Source: G963677325 sp963810555 | GTDB taxonomy: Bacteria > Bacteroidota > Bacteroidia > Bacteroidales > Prolixibacteraceae | Reading direction: 5' to 3' | Assembly: GCA_963810555.1 (NCBI GenBank) | Contig: CAWENX010000007.1 | Location: 496,001-560,000 of the forward strand | Length of the DNA: 64,000 nt | Notes under the pieces: model-generated | Seen by the model: the letters and a program-made list of their open reading frames with translations, nothing else | Databases searched by the model: none | What the model was told of the DNA's origin: nothing | Part shown: piece by piece, positions 54,855-63,493 of the stretch | Layout: every line of letters begins with the position of its first letter | Position numbering within the stretch: the stretch's first letter is position 1 | Translations under genes and position numbers: made by a program

Positions 54855-55703
54855 TTACTTTCTGTTTGCAGCGATGGCCCAGTAACCGACCACGTTCTTT
54901 TTTCCTCCGTATGCTGAATCTCCTGAATTTTTGTAGGTGATCTTTTCGAAGGAAATATCCGGGTTTTTTTCAGTAAGGCTTATCAGCGTCTGGACACCTG
55001 AAGCGCCGCACAGGGCGGTCTGGGTATTTGAGGGAAAAGCCCGTTTCCTTGGGTTGCAGGAGTCTCTTAAATTGTCAAATTTATTTGAAACAACTGCATT
55101 TGCCGTTTCTGCATCGAACACAGCGGCTGATTCATAGGGTGGGTAATGGGAAAAATCGGAACTGATCACGAAAAGATTATCTTCGTTGAACCATTGCTCT
55201 AAGACTTCGCCAAGATGTTTGCAGAGGACAGGATTATCGCTCCCGACAATAAGAGGAACGATCTGAAATTCATTCGTAAGCCGGTATTGCAGAAAAGGCA
55301 GCTGAACTTCAAGACAATGCTCCGCTACGTCTGCTTCCTCGTCATAGGATATAAAATGATTCCAGCTCATAAGTTCTTCGGCAGTTTCCTGATTGATTTT
55401 AACTTCTCCCATTGGCGTGATAAAGGAACCTCCGGGATAAATGCTGATTCCGTTAAAGAATTTATGGTGTGAAGGCCCGATCAGGAAGATATTTTTGTAT
55501 TGTGCTTCCCTTTTTAGTTTGGCATAACCTGAAGCCGCCACATCGCCTGAGAAAACATAACCTGCATGAGGAACTATCAGGGCGGCGACATTGGTCTCTG
55601 ATGTCAGTGTGGCATTATCAAAATGTTTGGAAACCTGGTTCTTCAGGATTGTTCCATCAGCCGGGTAAAATGTGCCGGCTACAGCAGGCATACGGTTTTT
55701 CAT
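54855..55703 (-). CDS. AmmeMemoRadiSam system protein B / Memo family
   Basis: This 282-aa Memo-type protein (AmmeMemoRadiSam B, extradiol dioxygenase-like fold) has AVAGTFYPADGTILKNQVSK, the metal-site region LIVPHAGYVFSGDVAASGY, GPSHHKFFNG, EHCLEVQLPFLQY and SSDFSHYPPY. The His and Asp of these segments are the expected metal ligands. The radical SAM partner and AmmeA are not in the window. The stop codon lies 15 bases from the group II intron remnant. Confidence 0.9.
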   Translation of the reverse strand: MKNRMPAVAGTFYPADGTILKNQVSKHFDNATLTSETNVAALIVPHAGYVFSGDVAASGYAKLKREAQYKNIFLIGPSHHKFFNGISIYPGGSFITPMGEVKINQETAEELMSWNHFISYDEEADVAEHCLEVQLPFLQYRLTNEFQIVPLIVGSDNPVLCKHLGEVLEQWFNEDNLFVISSDFSHYPPYESAAVFDAETANAVVSNKFDNLRDSCNPRKRAFPSNTQTALCGASGVQTLISLTEKNPDISFEKITYKNSGDSAYGGKKNVVGYWAIAANRK

Positions 55704-56068
55704 TTGTTCAGTACTATTTAAATTTCAGACCTGACAGGTTTTTAAATCTGAAGGAGAGAAGCTGAAAATTTGGTTAATTATACGAATTTTTCAGCATTTA
55801 GTCAAGTAAATTTTATTAACAAATATCACTGACAAACGAATCATTGATCTGAAAAACGTACTTAAACTATCTGGTTTAATTGGTCTTTTGCCTGATTTAA
55901 AAACGGATTAATTTTGGAAAAACGTTTTAATTTATTAGATTTGTAAGAAAATCAGAAATATTGTTGTAATATATTGTAATTCAAAAAGATATATTGATTT
56001 TTGATCTGTAATGTACTTAACGTAAACCTGAAGCTGGACAAACGGTAAAAGGAGAAACACAATTTCGT
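55704..56068. other. 365-bp divergent gap, no gene
   Basis: The gap holds the palindromic word ACCTGACAGGT at 55728-55738, similar to that at 23827, and is otherwise AT-rich. It must carry the divergent promoters of the Memo and DapB-like genes, but no clear -33/-7 pair was found. Confidence 0.4.
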
Positions 56069-56830
56069 ATGAAAATAGGGTTGATAGGATTTGGGAAGGC
56101 GGGGAAAGCTGTGGCCTCCGTAATACTTCAGAGTAAAGGTTTTACGCTTAACTGGGTACTAAGGCAAAGGCCTTTGCAGGAGTATAAGTCGGCGGCTGAG
56201 TTTCTGGGATTTGAACAGGAAGTACCCGGCACAATATATTCCAGTTCGCATATAAGTATCAAAGAATTACTGGATCAACAGCCTGTTGATTTCATATTTG
56301 ATTTTTCTTCACGCAGTTCGATATACTGGTACGGCAGACTTGCCGGAATAAGGGGAATAAAAATAGTATCAGCTATATCCCATTATAAAGAGGAAGAGAT
56401 CAGTCTTTTGAAAGAATTATCGGAGATTACCACCGTATTTTGGTCGCCAAATATCACCCTTGGGGTTAATTTCCTGATGTTTGCGGCTAAATTTCTGAAG
56501 AAGATTTCGCCCTGGTCGGATATTGAAATTGTGGAGGAGCATTTTAAGCAGAAAGAGGGGGTATCGGGTACTGCGTTAAAAATAGCAGAAGCCCTGGATG
56601 TGGAGAGATCGGAGATCAATTCGATCAGGGCAGGCGGGATTGTAGGGAAACATGAAGTAATATTCGGATTCCCTTATCAGACTGTCCGCCTGATTCATGA
56701 ATCCATCACAAGAGAAGCCTTCGGCAACGGAGCCCTCTTTATTGCTCATAACCTAAAAAATAAGAGTAATGGATTATACTCTTTCGAAGATATTCTCTTA
56801 CCCTATTTTGTTGCTGAACCGGCTATTTAA
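56069..56830 (+). CDS. dihydrodipicolinate reductase-like protein
   Basis: This 253-aa NAD(P)-binding protein has a Rossmann start KIGLIGFGKAGKAVASVILQ and the DapB-like C-terminal domain, with SPNITLGVNFLMFAAKFL, EEHFKQKEGVSGTALKIAE (standing for the usual HH-x-K-D-x-PSGTA loop) and HEVIFGFP. The EHF variant lacks the second His, so lysine/diaminopimelate reductase activity is probable but not certain. It overlaps the convergent hydrolase gene by 8 bases. Confidence 0.75.
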   Translation: MKIGLIGFGKAGKAVASVILQSKGFTLNWVLRQRPLQEYKSAAEFLGFEQEVPGTIYSSSHISIKELLDQQPVDFIFDFSSRSSIYWYGRLAGIRGIKIVSAISHYKEEEISLLKELSEITTVFWSPNITLGVNFLMFAAKFLKKISPWSDIEIVEEHFKQKEGVSGTALKIAEALDVERSEINSIRAGGIVGKHEVIFGFPYQTVRLIHESITREAFGNGALFIAHNLKNKSNGLYSFEDILLPYFVAEPAI

Positions 56831-59003
56831 AACACCAATCTATCTGAGAATCTATGTCTTTTGTTTCAGACAATATTTTCAGATTGCCGGATACCTTTTT
56901 CTGTTCATAAACCTTTTCCGGAAAGGCCATATCCTCATCGATCAGTTCTTTGGATGCCGGATTCTTCATCTGGTCATTAATCTTAACAAGAACGACCTTA
57001 CGCGGAGAAATGCACCCTGTAAGATCCGGGAGATCATAGGCAGTCAGCGCCCCTGCAACACAACAGGTAAAAGGGAATTTGTAATACTTGTTCATCACGA
57101 TCGATTTGTATGAAATAAGAGGACTTATCAGGGCGACACTGCTGATGGAAGGATCAAAAGCAGCAGCATGAATCAGGGGAGGGGTCATTTCCGCTATGGC
57201 CATCCCGCCTATTTTATTTTTATCCACATCGCTTCTTGTTTTCAGATAGTTAACTACCCTGACAATATCTCCGGCCTGGATACCCACTATACTTCTGCCG
57301 ATAAGTACAGTTCCGAAATTGATGGGATTATCGTTGCGGAATTTGAATTTTGTCTCCCCTGTATTGATCACATCGGGGGCTGCAACGATAAATCCCTTTT
57401 TTACAAGCTCTTCAATTTGCTGACCGGGACCGGCCTCTGCCGATTTTCCCTGTGGGTGAATGTAAACAATGGCAGGATATTTTCCGGGTTTATCAGGAAC
57501 AAACAGATACAGGGGTACAATACATTGATTTTCACCCTTGAGGCCGTACATTTCCAATCGGTATCCGTCCCTTGGGAATGCTCCCCGGAATACAGGCTCT
57601 TTTTCCGGCTGAGGAGCAATATAACCTGAAAGCTCTTTGGCTTTTTGCCTGACATTTGCCAGATGAGCAGTGACATTTTTCCTTGCGTTTTCCAGGGCGG
57701 TTATCTTTTTTTCAGCTTCATCACGGTTGATATCAAAAAGCATTTTTGCACCGTTAACGGAAGATAGAACAAGCCCGGTCTGTGTAACATTCAGTTCGTC
57801 CTCCGGCAGGTAAGAAAGATGCTCGAATTTGGGGCTTCCCGGCAAATTGAATACTTTTTGAAAAAAGGCATAAATAGCCTCTTCGTTTTTGATGGTGTAC
57901 CCATGCACAGAATCCGATTCGACCATTGAAAAGTTTTCCTCCTTGCCAAAAGCTTTATAGGCTCTCATCACCTCGCGGTAGGTTTCACGTGCTCCCTGTA
58001 TGCTGAAGAAATCCCTTGTGCAGGTGGCCATAAGGATAGGTTTCGGGGCACTGACTTCAAGGTAGTCGGCATGGGTGATTCCTTCGACAACCGCATGGTA
58101 CATATTCTGCTCGCCATCCTGGGGGCCTATGGATTCCATCAGCCTCCGAAAACCTGTAATGTAACAGGTGGGAGCATAGGCTTTTATGCGATCATCCATT
58201 GCTCCAATGTAGGCGGTTTGTGTACCTCCCCCCGATATGCCTGTCAGCCCTATCCGGCTGGGATCCACTTCACTGCGGGTAAGCAGGTAATCGACTGCCC
58301 TGATACCATCCCACGTAAAATAGCGTGCTGTGGAAGACCCGATGAGGAAACACTGGTGTGCCATATAGGAGTGCTGGTTAGTGGCGCCCATGATATCGAT
58401 TTTCTTTGTGACGGGATTGTAGTATTGTTTCCTTTCACCCTGACCGACGGGATCTATTGCAAAGACGATAAATCCCTTTTTGACAAAATTGTAAATAAAC
58501 TGCTGGACCTCCTTTGCCCGGAATCCTTGTTCCCAATGGCCAAGAACATAAAGGATGGCAGGCCTCTTTTCTTTAATCCCGTCAGGGATAAACATACATC
58601 CGGTTACATAATAATCAGGGATTGATTCGTAGAGTATTTTCTCGATGCGGTAACCGTCCCTTTGAATAGTTCCGGTGATTTTGGCATTCAGGGGTGTCTT
58701 TTCAGGAAAGGGGCCGACAATTTTCAAGAGTGTTTCCTTTACCTTTTTTTGCCGGGCCATCCAGTCCTCTTTTGTCTTCAGGGCAGCTATCTCGCTTTCC
58801 CTTTTATCCAGCATTTGAAAAGCCTGATGGTTGATGCTGTGGATCAGCATGTTTGAGCCGTCAGTCCATTCCCACCAGTTTTTAAGAATATCCATGGAGT
58901 CGTCTTCTTCCTGGGCGATGGAAGGAGTGATTTTGAAAAGAAAAAAGGTTATCAGTGAAACAATGGCAATTGTCTGATAACGTGCAGTAAATGTCGGTTT
59001 CAT
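56823..59003 (-). CDS. exported double alpha/beta-hydrolase protein, acetyl-xylan-esterase-like
   Basis: A signal peptide (YQTIAIVSLITFFLFKITPS) precedes two alpha/beta-hydrolase domains in 726 aa. The first has the nucleophile elbow GISGGGTQTAY, a GHWEQGF loop and a probable His in DSVHGYTIK. The second has the matching fold (VYIHPQGKSAE, VAAPDVINTGE) but Ala in GGMAIAEM in place of the Ser, so it is probably inactive. Relatives include acetyl-xylan and carbohydrate esterases. The stop overlaps the DapB-like gene, giving convergent transcripts. Confidence 0.82.
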   Translation of the reverse strand: MKPTFTARYQTIAIVSLITFFLFKITPSIAQEEDDSMDILKNWWEWTDGSNMLIHSINHQAFQMLDKRESEIAALKTKEDWMARQKKVKETLLKIVGPFPEKTPLNAKITGTIQRDGYRIEKILYESIPDYYVTGCMFIPDGIKEKRPAILYVLGHWEQGFRAKEVQQFIYNFVKKGFIVFAIDPVGQGERKQYYNPVTKKIDIMGATNQHSYMAHQCFLIGSSTARYFTWDGIRAVDYLLTRSEVDPSRIGLTGISGGGTQTAYIGAMDDRIKAYAPTCYITGFRRLMESIGPQDGEQNMYHAVVEGITHADYLEVSAPKPILMATCTRDFFSIQGARETYREVMRAYKAFGKEENFSMVESDSVHGYTIKNEEAIYAFFQKVFNLPGSPKFEHLSYLPEDELNVTQTGLVLSSVNGAKMLFDINRDEAEKKITALENARKNVTAHLANVRQKAKELSGYIAPQPEKEPVFRGAFPRDGYRLEMYGLKGENQCIVPLYLFVPDKPGKYPAIVYIHPQGKSAEAGPGQQIEELVKKGFIVAAPDVINTGETKFKFRNDNPINFGTVLIGRSIVGIQAGDIVRVVNYLKTRSDVDKNKIGGMAIAEMTPPLIHAAAFDPSISSVALISPLISYKSIVMNKYYKFPFTCCVAGALTAYDLPDLTGCISPRKVVLVKINDQMKNPASKELIDEDMAFPEKVYEQKKVSGNLKILSETKDIDSQIDWCFK

Positions 59004-59124
59004 GGCTATGTGAGATATATTATTGTTGGTTTCGTGTCCTAAAGTAACGAAAAATTTAGATAAATCGTTATAGATTGAAGTAATATTCAGACAGTAATAT
59101 TTGCTACAAAAGCACTAAAACATT

Positions 59125-59672
59125 GGAATAGAGCCGGGAAGGGATAAAACCTTCAATGTCCCCTTCGTAAAACCGTACGTGCGGTTTTCCAGCTTACGGC
59201 TCTTCTGTAAGGTACTTCGCAGGATTTCGTTTTATTAATGTGAAAGAGAATCTTTTTGCTGCAGTCCTTACAGATATACCTTCCAAATTCATCCGACTTT
59301 TCCTGACGATAAAGTCCCGCTTCTAATGATTATAACCATATTTATCTGTTTCTGGTGATACACCAATTCAGACGGCTAATCCTTGTTTTGAAACATATTT
59401 ATAGTAATGCCCATTCGCTCTTGCCGCTTTTACCTCTTCGGCTATCTTCACTACTACGGGTATATCTGACTGCCTCGGCGGCTGGCGGACTTCTCCTGCC
59501 CCGTTAGGGTCTCCCACATTCATGCACTACCTTCGCCCTGCACCTGAGCTTATCACGGTCTGTTTCCTTGCCCTGTGCCAGGTGGACTTCAACACGAACG
59601 GCAAATTTGATCGTAAGGCTCTTTCATCATTACAGGTATTTGATTTATATAAACGCACGCCTTGTGACGCAC
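59125..59672 (-). mobile_element. ORF-less group II intron remnant
   Basis: On the minus strand a 5' end of the canonical form GTGCGTC lies at 59672-59666. Conserved domain I-III pieces follow (GGGAGACCCTAACGGGGCAG, then GCCGAGGCAGTCAGATATAC). Domain V at 59169-59202 and a domain VI-like hairpin to about 59130 end it. The whole is only about 545 nt; no reverse transcriptase remains, only a short open stretch with YICKDCSKKILFHI before domain V. It is either a degraded intron or a minimal form needing a maturase in trans. Confidence 0.68.
59169..59202 (-). ncRNA. group II intron domain V, second locus
   Basis: The minus strand begins GAGCCGTAAGCTGG and ends CACGTACGGTTTT, 34 nt, with the domain V stem and AGC triad. 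It differs in the loop from the copy at 53919-53952, so the two introns are not recent duplicates. Confidence 0.78.
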
Positions 59673-59946
59673 CAGAGTCAGCGAAGGCAAGAACCGGATG
59701 CTTATTATAAATGCAATATGGAATAAAATACTTCGTCGGTTATGTGCCGGGATAAAAAGGGCACTCCTTTTGAAAAAAATTATCCCCCGGATTATCAATA
59801 TGCATAAAAATATTTCAAAGAACATTTGAATAAACCATAGAAATCATTTGCGAAAACTTGATGGTCCTTGCGGTTAATATATTGTTAGTTCCCTTTCGCG
59901 CGTTTTTTAAATTGTGTGGGTCTGATCACTGATTACCGTTCACGGT

Positions 59947-60639
59947 TCATCCTTTCAATGCTGAATTAAGTTTATCCGGATTTATTATTAAGATTTCATT
60001 TCTATTCCATTTGATAAGACCTTCCCGCTCCATTTCGCCGATCGCCCGCGCAAGAGAAGGCCTTGTGACACCCATTAACCCTGCAAGTTGTGTCTGATTT
60101 TGATCAATCATCAATGTAGTTCCATCTTTATTAAGTTTTTGCATCAGGAGATAAGCGATTTTTTTTCTGATGGTTTTTAAGCTGAGAAATGTTATCCTTT
60201 TTGTAAGAAACTGGGCTTTAGCTGAAACAATATTCAAATAATTATTCAGAACACGCTGATCCTTTGACAACATCTGGGTAAAATCCTTTTTGAAGATTAC
60301 CAAAAGTTTTCCATCAGAAAGGGCTGAAAGGTTGACAGGGAAAACGTTCTGAGGCCCATAGAGAAATGCTGCCGCTACCATCTGGGGAGGATCAATCTCC
60401 TCAATCTTAAGAAGATTATCTGGTCCGATGGACATCGGGTCGGGCATCTCGCCCAGAAGCCTGCCTTCAAGCAATATTATAGCTTTCCACACCGTTTCGC
60501 CCGAATAAGCTATAACCTCTCTATTTGCAAACTGTTTAAACTGATGTAATGTGTTATTGATCAGTGTTTCTATTTCCCCGGTTTCCAATCCCATGAATAA
60601 AGGGGATTCTTTCAATATTTCAAGCATGTTTTTTATCAA
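59947..60639 (-). CDS. Crp/Fnr family transcriptional regulator
   Basis: The 230-aa protein has an N-terminal cyclic-nucleotide-like sensor fold (REVIAYSGETVWKAIILLEG, then FKKDFTQML) and a C-terminal winged helix with recognition segment QNQTQLAGLMGVTRPSLARAIGEMEREG. There are no N-terminal Cys for an Fe-S cluster, so it is not a classical oxygen-sensing FNR but closer to the haem or nitrosative-stress branches. It is divergent from a ferredoxin gene with a dyad operator in between, which suggests it controls itself and that gene. Confidence 0.88.
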   Translation of the reverse strand: MIKNMLEILKESPLFMGLETGEIETLINNTLHQFKQFANREVIAYSGETVWKAIILLEGRLLGEMPDPMSIGPDNLLKIEEIDPPQMVAAAFLYGPQNVFPVNLSALSDGKLLVIFKKDFTQMLSKDQRVLNNYLNIVSAKAQFLTKRITFLSLKTIRKKIAYLLMQKLNKDGTTLMIDQNQTQLAGLMGVTRPSLARAIGEMEREGLIKWNRNEILIINPDKLNSALKG

Positions 60640-60651
60640 AAGTAATCAAAG

Positions 60652-60667
60652 TGTAACAAATGTTACA
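60652..60667. promoter_or_regulatory. Crp/Fnr operator TGTAAC-N4-GTTACA
   Basis: TGTAACAAATGTTACA is a perfect dyad in the 103-bp gap between the divergent regulator and ferredoxin genes. Its centre (60659.5) lies about 42 bases upstream of the start site expected from the -7 box at 60689-60696, the position of class II activation. Confidence 0.75.
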
Positions 60668-60688
60668 ATTTAATCCCGCGATACAGTA

Positions 60689-60696
60689 TATTTTTG
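60689..60696 (+). promoter_or_regulatory. -7 box of the ferredoxin gene
   Basis: TATTTTTG matches TAnnTTTG. No TTG -33 element is present at the proper distance, which fits activator dependence at the upstream dyad. The predicted start near 60702 leaves a leader of about 40 bases. Confidence 0.5.
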
Positions 60697-60742
60697 TACA
60701 ATGATGAGATTACTTATCTTGACAATTATTTAAACGAAACAA

Positions 60743-61630
60743 ATGAAGCGTGATATTATAAAAATAGATGAAGATAAATGCAATGGCTGCAGTTTATGCG
60801 TGCCGAACTGTTATGAGGGAGCCCTCCGGGTTATTGATGGAAAAGTCCGTCTTGTAAGTGAGTTAATGTGCGACGGGCTTGGCGCCTGCATCGGACATTG
60901 TCCCGAAGGAGCAATAACAATTGAACAAAGGGAAAGCGAGCCTTATAATGAAGTAAAAGTGATGGAAATCATGGCTTCCAAAGGGTTTAACACGATAGTC
61001 GCCCATTTGAAACATCTGAAAGTGCATAACGAAACGAGTTATCTGAAACAGGGGATGGCTTACCTGATAGAAAATGCGAAACAGCTGAATTACAACATTG
61101 AAGATGTTAAACGTGCAATTCATCAGGAGCCAACTGAAAAGGATGCGCAAGTTGGTGGATTCAACGGAGGGTGTCCTGAATCGAAAACTGTTGTAATTAA
61201 TCCGTCTGACCTGAGAATGAATAAAAGGAATTTGAAAGACTCTCTGCAATCGCAGTTAAGACAGTGGCCTGTGCAACTGCATCTTATCAATCCATCGGCA
61301 TCTTATTTTGTCAATTCGGATTTACTTGTTGCCGCAGACTGCACGGCTTTCACACTGGGAGATTTTCATCAGAACTGGCTGAAAGGAAAATCACTCGTAA
61401 TTGCCTGTCCCAAACTTGACCAGGGGAAAGAAATCTATTTTCAAAAACTGGTTACCCTTGCTGAGACTTCAAAGATCAATACAATTACGGTTTTAATTAT
61501 GGAGGTGCCCTGCTGCGGCGGATTACTTAAGTTAATTGAAATGGCAGTTCATCAAGCCGGCAGAGAAATTTCTATAAAAGCTGTGAAGGTGGGAATTAAG
61601 GGCGAAATTCTTGAGGAAGTGTGGATATAA
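60743..61630 (+). CDS. 4Fe-4S ferredoxin-type protein with C-terminal domain
   Basis: This 295-aa protein has two N-terminal [4Fe-4S] motifs (CNGCSLCVPNCYEG and CDGLGACIGHCPEG). The C-terminal part contains CPKLDQGKEIYFQKLVTLAE and VPCCGGLLKLIE, with further Cys. It is a soluble electron-transfer-type protein seen beside Crp/Fnr regulators in anaerobes; it may act in nitrosative or redox stress. It is followed 78 bases later by a cupin gene. The second half is not a family I can name. Confidence 0.85.
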   Translation: MKRDIIKIDEDKCNGCSLCVPNCYEGALRVIDGKVRLVSELMCDGLGACIGHCPEGAITIEQRESEPYNEVKVMEIMASKGFNTIVAHLKHLKVHNETSYLKQGMAYLIENAKQLNYNIEDVKRAIHQEPTEKDAQVGGFNGGCPESKTVVINPSDLRMNKRNLKDSLQSQLRQWPVQLHLINPSASYFVNSDLLVAADCTAFTLGDFHQNWLKGKSLVIACPKLDQGKEIYFQKLVTLAETSKINTITVLIMEVPCCGGLLKLIEMAVHQAGREISIKAVKVGIKGEILEEVWI

Positions 61631-61708
61631 AGTAAAGATGCACGGCATTCATTTCACTTTAATAAATAAAAGGATTAAATTGTAATCAGGAATTATTAAA
61701 CAACATTT

Positions 61709-62038
61709 ATGGAAAGTTCTAAAATCTTCAGATTGACTGACAACATAGTTTATGCGGAAGGCTCAGTGGTAAGCAAAACAATCATTAAAAAGGAAACCGG
61801 CACTATAACTCTCTTTGCATTTGACAAAGGCCAGGGGTTAAGTCCTCATGTTGCCCCTTTTGATGCTCTTGTATATATCATCGACGGTGAGTGTATATTT
61901 TTCATCGGCGTACAAAAATACCCTTTGAAAAACGGCGATTGTATCATTTTACCTGCGGGAGAGGTTCATTCTGTTGAGGCAGTCTCACCTTTTAAGATGT
62001 TGCTGACAATGATCAAAGCACCAGAAAGCAACTCATGA
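61709..62038 (+). CDS. small cupin-domain protein
   Basis: This 109-aa single cupin has SPHVAPFDALVYIIDGE and KNGDCIILPAGEVHSVEA, the two cupin motifs with His and Glu metal ligands. It is probably co-transcribed with the ferredoxin gene upstream, and so may belong to the same Crp/Fnr regulon. The substrate is unknown. Confidence 0.85.
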   Translation: MESSKIFRLTDNIVYAEGSVVSKTIIKKETGTITLFAFDKGQGLSPHVAPFDALVYIIDGECIFFIGVQKYPLKNGDCIILPAGEVHSVEAVSPFKMLLTMIKAPESNS

Positions 62039-62392
62039 AGTATCAGAAAATTGAAACTATTAAACCTGATCGTTTGATTATTAATAATTAAAGAATGAAG
62101 GAATGAAAGAATAGTTTAGAATTATTGTAACTACTCAGGTCCTTAATTTTTTAGATAAATCTGCATCAAATAAGAATCGCTAATTTCTTGTTCAACTCGT
62201 TTTCTGTGGCTCAGAGTGCAAATTGTCTGTTTATTTTCATCTGTGCGATTCTCACAGAGGTAAAACCCAAAAAATCAGCTTTGCAGCTTATTATTTGTTG
62301 ATAACATGATGTTTCGTTATTGATAAACAATGTGTTTAAAATAATGCAGATAGAATTATTGCTGTCGATCTTTGTTAAATGCAAAGGATGTT
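62039..62392. other. 354-bp gap, no gene seen
   Basis: AT-rich spacer after the cupin gene with GAATGAAGGAATGAAAGAAT words at about 62093. No gene, terminator or RNA was recognised. Confidence 0.35.
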
Positions 62393-62656
62393 ATGGTCTC
62401 GAAAGAGGAACTGCGAAAATTGATCAAGGATGAGCTGGTAGATATGGTTTATGATCTTTTAATCAGGGTTGACAAACTGACTTTCCAGGTGCAAGGGCTT
62501 AAGAAGAAGTTCAAAGGCTCAAGACACCTAAATACAGTGGCAGCAGTTCTCTTCCTCCTTCTCATGACTTATTCCGGTTCAAGAATCAAAGCCTGCGTGA
62601 AAAAGGAGATAAGAAATCAGGTTTGCAACCCGGACACAAGGGAGAAACGCTTCTGA
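62393..62656 (+). CDS. small hypothetical membrane-linked protein
   Basis: The ATG at 62393 is 5 bases after AGGA and gives 87 aa. A charged helix (EELRKLIKDELVDMVYDLLI) is followed by one membrane-type segment (LNTVAAVLFLLLMTYSG). There is no recognised family, and the frame may be chance, but the start signal and composition are plausible for a small protein. Confidence 0.4.
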   Translation: MVSKEELRKLIKDELVDMVYDLLIRVDKLTFQVQGLKKKFKGSRHLNTVAAVLFLLLMTYSGSRIKACVKKEIRNQVCNPDTREKRF

Positions 62657-62764
62657 TGTCACCCAACCCTGACAAAATAATAAAACATCAGCCAAATGAA
62701 ATATGCCCCCAAAGCGGGAAAATTCATACGGGTGAACATTCTCAAATAATTACGAAAAGACAAG

Positions 62765-63078
62765 TTATAGATATTCTTCAACTCGCGCGGAGGCATGTGA
62801 CCTGAAAAACAGCCACACCCCGAAAGAATAGAGCAGAATGGCCGGATAACCTGTCCATTTCGGAAGATCGTAATCGAATAAGGAAAACCAGGTCGAAAAA
62901 CATAAAACAGCGGAAGCAGCTGGAATCCCACGAAAATAAAAAACAGGTAAAGCCTCTCACGGTTATTGAATTATCTCTTGTTCGACCCCGAATCATAATA
63001 CCGGGCATAATAGCTCCGCATAATGATCTGCAAAACCATCCCGCACAAAAATATGATCTCAAGCCATGCCCGTTCCAT
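62765..63078 (-). pseudogene. isoprenylcysteine carboxyl methyltransferase-like, N-terminal remnant
   Basis: The minus-strand frame from ATG 63078 reads MERAWLEIIFLCGMVLQIIM, an in-frame stop at about 62984, then LYLFFIFVGFQLLPLFYVF. A frame change leads to LFDYDLPKWTGYPAILLYSF and GVWLFFRSHASARVEEYL, ending at 62765. This pattern fits the N-terminal membrane half of the ICMT/PEMT family of small membrane methyltransferases. The catalytic C-terminal half is absent, so the gene is dead regardless of sequencing error. Confidence 0.65.
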
Positions 63079-63246
63079 GTTTCCGTTGTTTCATATACAA
63101 AATAAGCGGATTACATCGAGAGAACCATCATTAAATCTCAATAATTTATCAGAAATAAAATATGATTGTACTGATAGCTTTTCTTCTTCACATATCAACA
63201 GCATCGTCCAACAAAACCTCTGTTATCGCCGTACCATCCTCATTTT

Positions 63247-63334
63247 TGATTCAGTACATTAATTGTTTTTATTCAGTATTTATTTGGTTATAACCGAACA
63301 AGCTCTGAATAAGAACCGAATAAGCACTGAATAA
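63247..63334. repeat. 11-bp-periodic palindromic array, locus 3
   Basis: Left units TGATTCAGTAC, ATTAATTGTTT, TTATTCAGTAT, TTATTTGGTTA (from 63247 in steps of 11) are followed by TAACCGAACAA, GCTCTGAATAA, GAACCGAATAA, GCACTGAATAA. The dyad is at 63290.5. Three of the four unit pairs match well (9/11, about 8/11 and 9/11) when inverted; the third outward pair matches poorly. Total length is 88 bp. The array lies about 160 bases upstream of surE. Confidence 0.8.
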
Positions 63335-63493
63335 AGTTTTGATTTGGTATTATATTGGCAACTCTTTTTCCGGAATTTGGGGTATGGTTTTTAATGTTGG
63401 TTTCGAAGAATGAAAATCCTAAAAGTTTTTATTCCCAAAATTATAAGATGGTTTGCAGGGAAGGATTATCTTTGAAGGAATGAAATTTTTGGA

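Noticed and set aside
59522..59710. 62-codon plus-strand frame near 59.6 kb
   Set aside because: It is antisense to group II intron RNA domains.
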